A stretch of 64,000 bases of DNA. Source: Lyophyllum atratum. Its lineage: Eukaryota > Basidiomycota > Agaricomycetes > Agaricales > Lyophyllaceae. The stretch is from positions 1,612,001-1,676,000 of the forward strand of contig JACGCN010000005.1 in NCBI GenBank assembly GCA_014905825.1, given 5' to 3'. Both the position numbers and the translations under genes were made by a program. The notes under the pieces were generated by a model. It was not told where the DNA came from, ran no database searches, and saw nothing but the letters and a program-made list of their open reading frames with translations. Below, one piece after another: positions 56,044 to 64,000 of the stretch; the first letter of the stretch is position 1, and each line of letters opens with the position of its first letter.

Positions 56044-56950
56044 ATGGGAGACGTCGACGAGTCAGCAAGACTATGGAAGGTCAACAGGACTATCCATGAG
56101 CTCGTGAAGGATAGGGTCAGCGATCTTTGAATCCCAATATACTCTGGTTCTTACCTTCAAGTGCAACTAGGGCTTCTTGGTATCCGACGATGAAATTCAC
56201 CTCGATCTACCAACATTCAGGTTGACTTACGCGTCTGAGAGTGGCGTTGTAGAGTGAATACTCTTTAAGCCATACCCTTGCTTTTGAAGCTGAACTCTTG
56301 TCCCTCAAATAGCCGTAACAAGTTGAATTTCTACACATCCTCCAGGGCCAACCCGAGCGATCAAATATTCGTGTTTTTTACGGAGGAAAAAAGCGTTGGT
56401 GTGAAGACAATGAGAAAGTGTGCAACAGCTCCCGTAGTCTTGAGTTCTTGACTGATTTCCGTTGTCATTTTGTCCCCCAGGCTCCTTGGGATTCTAGAAG
56501 AAAAGTCCATTCAACGAGGCATCATTGTGTTCCCCGGAAATATGACACCTTCCGCCCGAAAAGTGAGATCCTCCCGTTTGCCGCTACATCTTGCAATCTC
56601 GATCGTGTTTCCAATAGGTTATTGTGGCTATGGCGGCCCAGTATCGACTGGAGGAGTTCTCTGAATCGGATCTTCTCGTCAACATCGTTCACCACACCCT
56701 AGTGCCGCGTCACGACGTCCTGTCACCAGAAGAGAAGAAAGTCCTCCTGGAAAAATAGTGCGTCGCAGATTTTCTCTTCCTGACTCGCGACTTACGTCCG
56801 GATAGCCGCCTCAAGGAAACCCAGCTACCACGCATCCAATTAGCGGATCCTGTTGCGCGATACTACGGCCTTCGTCGAGGACAGGTAGTCAAGATCACGA
56901 GACCAAGCGAAACCAGCGGACGTTACGCGAGCTATCGCATATGCTTTTAA
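56044..56950 (+). CDS. RPB5: RNA polymerase subunit RPB5 (RPABC1)
   Basis: A subunit shared by RNA polymerases I, II and III. It is split into short exons. Exon 1 (56044-56115) is [20 protein letters not shown] and following residues. Exon 2 (56171-56220) is [16 protein letters not shown]. Exon 3 from 56313 holds [19 protein letters not shown] and [15 protein letters not shown]. Then come [17 protein letters not shown] and [10 protein letters not shown], followed by [20 protein letters not shown] and [17 protein letters not shown]. The last exon holds [30 protein letters not shown] and the invariant [13 protein letters not shown]. Every join keeps phase; for example, the last intron splits a Tyr codon. 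The stop is at 56948-56950. Both the N-terminal jaw and the C-terminal assembly domain are complete. Confidence 0.92.
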
Positions 56951-59865
56951 GCCCTTGCATTTCGTTTCGGTCTTTCCCAGCATAGTCCATCGACCTTGGG
57001 GCTTCCTGTCACACTCCTTATATCCTGTCGTACCACTGATTCCTTGTTATAATCTTATTCGCCTAGATGCAAATTGTATAAACTAACATTTCGCTCTTTC
57101 CATCCCCTTACCTTTGACTCTGTCGGCCCTTCAAACACCACGGGTTCACTCTTCCGAGGACTCCACGGTTCGCGAGCTCGTTATTAAGGTCTTTAGACAT
57201 CATTCCTGGAGCTTTCTTGACATAACGATGGGGACACATCAACAACGGTGCACATGTGCCCCAGGCCTATTTCTCTAGCGTCAAGAATCGCAAGTGAGTC
57301 GCCAATGTAGCTTCTCGTTTATATTAAATAACTTACGATTCTGACACATGCAAGCCGGCAGGTCGGCACACTCCTCTTTCTGACCTGCAAGCAGAACATG
57401 CCCCGATTAACTGGTTCTCAGGATTTCTTTGTCTAGGTTGGCTAGCTGTCGTGTCCCCATCGTCTTAACCACAGATGTCGCAGACCCATGCACACACCCT
57501 CATGTGTGGACCAGTCAAAGATAGATTTACCATTGCAAACCCTTAACACGGGGCTGTCCGCTCTCGTTGTCGTTGTCTTCTCGCCTCGCATGCCCACTCA
57601 CAAAGGAGGAGCAGCTTAACTGACTAATAGACGTATATTTTACATATTGAAGGCGGACGCAACATCAAGGCCAATGATGTGCGCCATCTAGACCTTGCTT
57701 TATGTCACTCAAAAGCCGATTCACCAGATGGCCATGCCCTCGGCTGGCGCCTTTCGGGTGTCCTTCCCAAGATATAATCACTCATCATGAGGTACGTAAC
57801 GAAGAGTTATTACTCTCGACCACACGACTTATATGTTCGTTATCTGTTGTGCAGAGTGGGGCATCCGGTCCGCGGAATTTCTGAACTCGAATCCTCTGCT
57901 CACGCTGTTTGACCACGCACACGTACGTTATGTTGTCTTGATGCCAGGTACGAGGTGTAACTCGTTGTACAATATTTGACTTCTCCACTCTATGTACCCC
58001 GAAGTTCTCTAGGCAAACTGACCCCTTGTACAGGCAGTTGGCTACTACGGCTGCCATGCGAAATCTCCCACATATTTTAATTTCAATTCAGTTCATCGTG
58101 TTCTCGAGTTGGCAGTACCTAACCCGATTCGATATTTCAGCTGAGCCGCTGCCTCTTGACAGTACAACACGAATACATGCTTGACCATCATCGGCAGACA
58201 TGTACCGCCTACTCCAGCGCTTAGATGCCATTCTTGTCTTCGCTGTGCCGCATGGGAACGCGCCCGGCCCCTGTTTTATCAGATCCCAGTAGGTTCCGTA
58301 TCGGCCCATCTCCATATTTTCGATGCTCATCAATCTCCCGGCGTTTACGGCCTAAAGGTGCTACCCCAGTCGTCCTATCTTGGCTTACGGCTACGTTCTT
58401 TCCGGTGGCGTCTCCTTGATGCACAAGACGTGAGTTCCTTCCCGTCTGCTGATTTTTTTGGTCATCGACAAGAAACTTATCTGAGTGGCTTTCGTTCAAC
58501 AGTTCTATCTGTAGACTGGCGCTCAATGGAGCACCCAACACCAGATAACTGTCTTTCATTTAACTAGATTATGTGGACGGAGGCAGACTTGGATTACAAC
58601 AAGCGTTTTGGGGCCGGATTGGTTAGAATTTTAGTCGAGTAAAATACCGACTCCTAGCTACTAATTCTGCCCCCCAGCCTCCAGGCCAAAATGAAAATCC
58701 CAGCCTGCGGCAAGCGACACCATCTTGCTTCGCGCCTCACTTTGCACTAAACCGAATTATCAGGCACTCCATCTCAGGTGGGCACTGTCCATGTCCATTT
58801 GAACGTGGGCATCAGAGGTTAGAACAGCTATAGACGGTTGCCTACAAAGTCCATCTCTGGTGCATAGCTTGACAATGATGTAAGGTATGGTGAGCCATCT
58901 TATCGGCTCGCATAAATTTATTTCACCCATGACGATATGTTTAGTAGCCGTCGCCAACCTTTTGCCCATAAGGGCGCTAGGATAGCGTGTTTGTTAGGGT
59001 TCAGGTGCAGATGTTCGAGCAGAAGGTTTAATGCCCGAGCATGCGTGCTGCGCACCTTGAACGACGCCGCGGAGAGAAGTGAGCTGTGTTACGGGATGGA
59101 GAAGATCGCAGCGAAAGGAGTCATAATGGGTTTTCCTTGCCGTGAGGAAACGGAGCACCCGGAGGCATTGCTCCTCCGGTGTATGTTCATCCTCATAGAC
59201 CTCTAACTAGCACTTGTTTCAACTCAGCGAAAACGGTTTTCTCGGGCCGTAATTTCCTGGATGTTTTGAGGATTCTTGAAAACATCATATCGACAACCGG
59301 ATCGTTCGGAACAGGGCCCTAGTCCATGACTCGATCCTCAGTCACCGATATCCATGAGTCCACGATACCGACGCGACTCACAGCAAACCTATGTTCTATC
59401 AGCTTCAGTAACTGCACTGGATTTGGGTCGATTCTCGAAGCACCAAATAGGCACAAAGCCGGTTGGAGTGGCATGTACACGTTACATCAGTGAGAGATTC
59501 ACTTATAGACGCTCTCGACTATTCTTAATCCGCCGTGCATCCCGTTCTTCTATCCCCTTGGGCACATGAGACATCGACGAGTCATCGAGATTCGGCACCA
59601 GATCCCTTCGTGGACCTCTCAATGCGGAAATCGTCGCCACTCTGTGAATCATCGGCCCTTGCGCAATAAATCTACAGATTCGTCATACAAGCTGCAATAA
59701 TTTTCCCTCTCTACTGCTGAGATGAGATCGGGTCGCGTTGTGATTTTCCCGATGCTCTGAGTCTCCGGTGGGATATGCCCCTCATCGTTATGTATAAAAG
59801 CACCTCCGGGTTTCGTCCAAACTCATCACACCCACCCACCACTACTTCTGCATTCTATCTCCCAC
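56951..59865. other. Long intergenic region, no supported gene
   Basis: 2.9 kb between RPB5 and the sesquiterpene synthase. Open frames such as 58181-58567 lack recognisable domains and splice support. No repeat or transposon signature was seen. The right end carries the synthase promoter. Confidence 0.5.
59793..59800 (+). promoter_or_regulatory. TATA box of the sesquiterpene synthase
   Basis: TATAAAAG lies 66-73 bp upstream of the synthase ATG (59866) and is followed by a C/A-rich leader with repeated CCCACC. Spacing fits a TATA-driven inducible fungal promoter with a short 5' UTR. Confidence 0.6.
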
Positions 59866-61117
59866 ATGGCTCTCGCATCCAACCAATTTTCTCTTCCTGA
59901 CCTCTTGGCGACCTGTCACTTGGAAGGAGGTGTCAACCCACACTACGAGAAGGGAGCCGCCGAGTCTCGCGCCTGGATTAACAGCTACAATGTTTTCACG
60001 GATAGGAAACGTGCCTTCTTCGTGCTCGGATCGAACGAGTTACTGGTCTCCCATGTTTACAACTATGCCGGTTATGAAGAATTTAGAACCTGCTGCGACT
60101 TCGTACGTATTGGTCTACGGTTGGTTCAAGCACGTCTGACAGTTCCACTTGTTCTAGGTCAACGTTCTGTTCGTCTTTGACGAACTTAGCGATGAGCAAG
60201 ACGGCAAGGACGCTCTCGCGACAGGCAACATCTTCCTCAACGCCATGAAAGATCCAAACTGGGATGACCGCTCCCTCTTCTCCCAGATGACCAAAGAGTA
60301 CGTGACCTATTCTTCCTATATAACGCAATACTCACTAATATCGTATAGGTTTAGAGAGCGTTTTCTCCGGCTATCTGGACCTAGAGCGGCAGCTCGCTTC
60401 GTGAAGCACTGGGAAACCTACTGTGCTGCTGTTATTCAGGAGGCTGAACTCCGCGAACGAGGCGAGATCCTCGACCTAGATGCATTCATCACATTGCGCA
60501 GAGAGAACAGCGCTGTCCGCCTTTGTTACGGCCTCATTGAATTCTGCTGCGGGACAGACCTCCCTGACGAAGTATTCGAAGACCCAGCGTTCGTGGACAT
60601 CTACTGGGCAGCTGTAGACCTTGTTTGCTGGGCTAACGTAAGATTCTTACCCTCTTTCCTCCTTGAATGACTCCTGAACATTGAGATTTTCTAGGACGTA
60701 TACTCTTACGACATGGAACAGAGCAAGGGGATCAGTGGAAATAACATTGTCACCGTTCTTATGGTGAACAAAAACATGACTCTCCAGGAGGCATCAGATC
60801 ACGTTGGTGCCGTTTCTAAAGAGCTCATGGACCGCTTCACGTCGGCGCAAGCTCGCCTTCCCTCCTGGGGCGTCTCCGTTGATTCCGAGGTGGCGCGTTT
60901 CATTCAAGGATTGGGTTGTTGGGTAAAAGGCAATCTTGAGTAAGTTCTCTCATTAGAAACAAAAATCCTCTTGCTCATACTTTTTTGGTTTAGCTGGAGC
61001 TTTGAAACCCAGAGATACTTCGGCGTTAAACACCAAGAGATCAAAGAAACTCGCCTTGTGACTCTCCGGCCACGCGAGCAACCCGAGGAATCCGACGTAG
61101 AGTCGGACATTGAGTGA
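59866..61117 (+). CDS. Sesquiterpene synthase (protoilludene-type, clade III-like)
   Basis: A class I terpene cyclase acting on farnesyl diphosphate with Mg2+. The start at 59866 gives [17 protein letters not shown]. The blocks [19 protein letters not shown] and [18 protein letters not shown] resemble basidiomycete clade III enzymes. The metal-binding acidic motif is FDELSDE (DExxD form) and the NSE triad is [13 protein letters not shown]. The diphosphate sensor pair is in ETQRYFG, followed by the conserved TLRPRE. Five exons join in phase, with introns after CDF, KE, WAN and NL. It ends ESDVESDIE at 61115-61117. About 345 residues is the usual length. Delta6-protoilludene as product is inferred from similarity, not shown. 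It faces the mevalonate kinase gene across 692 bp. Confidence 0.92.
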
Positions 61118-61809
61118 CTCACTCCACCAAAAGCTATCGTCATCTGCTCTCCTGGGGCCCTCGCAAAGTAAATATCCAAGCTTCAAGCTCTCATCTACGC
61201 TATCACTTGCTATTATCTTAGATCTGATACATAATTTACCTCCTTTCCCCACACCTATCTCGTTATCTCGCTCACACTCCCCACTATCGCTGTATTTTCT
61301 AGATACTGTGTCACAAACCTGTTGTATCAACCATCTACCTTTTCGTATATACGCCTAATCGAGCTTCCAAAGATTAGGTTGCCGATATTGTTCCTAATCT
61401 TGACGCAATGGACGATCAGACTCGAAGAGAAGATTAACTTGTAGATCAGGGTCGCACTGAGTTACTAATTTGGTACTTCCAAGTCTACCAACACAGTGAC
61501 GTCAACAGCAAGGCATACATGTAAAATGTGTAAGGTCAAATGCTGCTCTGTGCCATGTTTAACCTGCACGAGGCAAGGTCGGCTACTGGTAGTAAGATTC
61601 ATCGACAATGTCTCAATGCCTCGAGCAGAGAGTTGTCGTCCTCATGCAAAGTAGGAAGACCCGGGAAAATCAAGAGCCTTCAAAACAAAGTCGGTTGATG
61701 ATAAATACAATGTGAAGAGTCTATTATATTCAATACAAACATCCAAAATTTCTATACCTTGTACAAATGCGACCTAAAATTTACGTACGTGCTTGGACTG
61801 CACGCACAC
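61118..61809. other. Convergent intergenic region
   Basis: 692 bp between the stop codons of the sesquiterpene synthase and the mevalonate kinase frame. No gene was recognised. Confidence 0.6.
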
Positions 61810-63710
61810 TCAGACGTACAACCAGCGCCCAAGGCTGTCTGCCCACCCGGTAAGCTCAGATATCGAGCTCATCTCAAAGGACGGGCGAAGCGGCTCACGC
61901 TCGCCAGCATCATCCCCTTGCGTAGGTTCTAAGTGCGACTCTGATGCGTCATTAGGGTTCGGCGTTTCTGGAGGAGTGATTTGGCCGGGGACCTGAACTG
62001 CGCGGCGAGGAGCAGTAGATCCCTGCTTTGAATGATAGCCATATGGCGACAAGATCCCGAGTCCACTTCCCCCCACAGATGTGAGATATGGCTCGAAGCC
62101 CTCGCGGATCAACTGGTGTATCAGATTTTGAAGGTCCTGTGCCTTGAAATCTGGGGTGAACGTTGCACTGTAAGATCGATGCCGGTGCTGAATGAAGTCC
62201 CCATACGCACCATCCGGCACTAGAGTGACCGCGCACCCTCCTCCGCCGGCACCAGTCAGCTTGGTCGCCAAGCGATAAGGTTCCGCGGCCGTTGTGCTCT
62301 TGATGAATTCGAGCGACTGGTGCGAAACGCCCAGGGTAACGAGATGACCATGGTTTTCATGGATCAGGGCCTTAATGACACGTATAAAGTCAACCAGCGT
62401 ACATAAGATAGCGGCAAGATAACAGCTTACCGACAAGGCGGATAATAATGAATCACGAGGCAGCTCCGGATCCGCCAAAGCCCTCCTAGCTTCGTCGCTA
62501 ATGCTCTGGATGGAGTTCATGATACTATTAACCAACTCGGGTTCCTGAGGATACGGCGTACAGTCAGCACCTCAATTCGCCGTCTCCCCTGCCAGCACAG
62601 GAACTGCTTACATTGGCCTTTTTCTCACCCACACCTGCGACCAACTTCTTGGTATCTCGCGGTACCTTGGAATTGGTCAACAGGAATCTCAAGGACTTGA
62701 ATCTAGGGAGTAGGTAACCGTCAGGTACAAGTTCCCAGGGGAAACCGACGGAAGGAGCTCACCCTTGTATGGCTTCCATGCCGCTCTTCCTCTCAAATCC
62801 AGCACGAGTGTACGCTAAGGCACCACCGAAAACTGCGACACTGTTGTCCACCCCACTGGGGTTGCCGTGGAGAACCTTCTCGGCCACAAAGGCCCAACGA
62901 TTGACCTCCTCTGCCAGGGCTGGCGGGATAGCTCGGCGGCCTTGGTGTGATATGTGGATGTGCCCTGAGCTCGGTGACGTTGGGGCCGGGGGTGCGGGGA
63001 TACTGATCCGACGTTGGAGTAATAATAGGGTTGTTGCCGCACAGGTAGAGAAAGACGCCGAAGACCCGAGGCCAGCACCAACTGGAAGTGTTGATCGCGC
63101 GGTGAAGTTGAATGACGGCCTTCAATCGAGGGGGTGAGTCTTAGCTAGGTCCGCGGGCAACGAAACTGAACATACCGCTCTCCCTCGATTGAGAGGATCA
63201 GATACATGTAGAGGAATGCCAACGACGCAGCATGGGCAGCCTTCTTGCTTTCCTCGAGCCCTTTCAGCGCCCTTTCATTGATAGCGTCAATCAGTTTCTG
63301 ATCGAGGACCTCCGGGTGTTCGTCGCCCGCAGGCACGGGAGTCACAGCGTCCCACGGCAACGCTTCGATGTCCCATTCGTGGTAGAAGTTGTCGATGTCG
63401 TGGAAATGCACCGATAGTTTGCCGTCATTCCTAGGCGTCGTGAGCCCATAACACCGGAGATCCACTGAGGCTGCAATTGCGGTCTAGGGAAAGAGGTAAG
63501 TAAGTGATGGTTCCCAGGTACGAACAGAAAGGTAAAAAGCAGGTCGCCGACTCTTATGAGGTCAGGAGGCACATGGAATCGTGCTAATATCCGAGCACTT
63601 GAAGTCACTTGATAGAAAAGATGACTTACCACACCATGAACGACAGCATGCTCCCCAAACAAGATGACTTTCCCAGGTGCGCTCACGAACCACTCTCTAT
63701 CCTCCGACAA
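61810..63710 (-). CDS. ERG12: Mevalonate kinase domain, in frame with an upstream PLP-enzyme domain
   Basis: Phosphorylates mevalonate using ATP, an early step to isopentenyl diphosphate. The N-terminal GHMP motif is EWFVSAPGKVILFGEHAVVH, and SVDLRCYGLTT-like residues follow an intron. The ATP loop is PVGAGLGSSAS, followed by HGNPSGVDNSVAVFGGAL, LLTNSKVPRDTKKLVAGVG, HGHLVTLGVSHQSLE and the third GHMP motif KLTGAGGGGCAVTL. Catalytic motifs are intact. After VGGSGLGIL, where most homologues end, there is an extra polar tail of about 90 residues. There is no Met between the upstream PLP-enzyme segment and this domain: the residue where homologues begin is a Leu codon TTG (63708-63710). The domain is therefore most simply translated as part of a fusion. 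Confidence 0.85.
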
Positions 63711-64000
63711 ATTGACACCGTCGAGTGCCAATTTCTCAACAGCTCGGCTAATTGCCTGGCCAGCCTCAGGACCAGGTACTCGGATGTACCTACTCTGCAC
63801 AGCGTTATATTCGATGGCGCCCGCGTCGACGAGAGCGTGTTCAAGGTCGTCGAGAAGATCATGGACATCTTCGATACCAACGCACAGACGAATGAGGTCT
63901 TCGGGCAGGCCACGAGCCGCCCGTGTCGCGGGATCGATGGACGCATGTCTATTCACTCTCATCAGCGATGGTACGGGACTAGACGGGAAGACAACACGCA
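63711..64000 (-). CDS. C-terminus of Cys/Met-metabolism PLP-dependent enzyme, partial, continuous with mevalonate kinase
   Basis: The end of a cystathionine gamma-synthase/beta-lyase/gamma-lyase-type enzyme, running off the right edge. Visible are HASIDPATRAARGLPEDLIR and the family's closing signature LCVGIEDVHDLLDDLEHAL, then VDAGAIEYNAVQSRYIRV and AGQAISRAVEKL. No stop codon follows; the frame continues directly into the mevalonate kinase domain in the same exon. The lysine-PLP region lies outside the window, so the exact reaction cannot be named. Confidence 0.82.

Overview
This is a fungal nuclear window, most likely from an agaricomycete (mushroom-forming basidiomycete). The evidence is dense genes on both strands, very many GT-AG introns of about 50-60 bp, microexons, a clade III (protoilludene-type) sesquiterpene synthase, a carboxypeptidase S1 with TESYGG motif, and a tyrosine-recombinase (Ngaro-like) retrotransposon with spliceosomal introns. 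No rRNA, tRNA or CRISPR array was seen. Exon borders were read by eye from reading-frame continuity and family motifs, so CDS coordinates are gene spans that include introns.

Layout. 1-16.9 kb: 3' part of a MYST histone acetyltransferase, a Myb/SANT-like protein, a cytochrome P450, a Yor1-type ABCC transporter whose first half carries five one-base frame breaks, and a convergent carboxypeptidase S1. 17.7-24.6 kb: ATG17 and a LysM protein (divergent, 129 bp apart), a truncated-looking DUF1115 gene, and mitochondrial glycerol-3-phosphate dehydrogenase. 24.6-28.4 kb: a region without a convincing protein gene that has a TATA box, an 18-base C tract and a degenerate repeat family with some copies about 80 bp apart. 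28.4-40.1 kb: a Rieske/AIF3-type oxidoreductase, a complete Ngaro-like element (31094-37522, minus), and DNA polymerase eta, whose ATG lies only four bases beyond the element. 40.6-47.1 kb: a Git3-like receptor, a CIA30 complex I assembly factor and a Ras GTPase. 48.4-52.3 kb: two divergent genes for helical proteins, one with a central hydrophobic hairpin resembling alpha-helical pore-forming proteins, the other interrupted by a stop. 52.5-56.9 kb: a TRAP-alpha/Irc22-like protein, SWD2 and RPB5 (the last two divergent, 106 bp apart). 59.8-64 kb: a sesquiterpene synthase facing a mevalonate kinase that reads in frame, without its own ATG, from the C-terminus of a Cys/Met-metabolism PLP enzyme.

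How they fit. Most genes are housekeeping: transcription and chromatin (MYST HAT, SWD2, RPB5), autophagy (ATG17), respiration (GPD, CIA30), signalling (Ras, Git3-type receptor), repair (pol eta) and the ER translocon. The terpenoid link at the right end is the clearest metabolic theme: mevalonate kinase supplies the pathway that makes farnesyl diphosphate for the terpene synthase. The P450 next to an ABCC exporter at the left is a possible detoxification or secondary-metabolite pair. The most unusual items are the PLP enzyme-mevalonate kinase fusion frame, the insertion-only frame breaks in the ABC transporter, the split-repeat retrotransposon abutting the pol eta start codon, and the divergent helical-protein pair.
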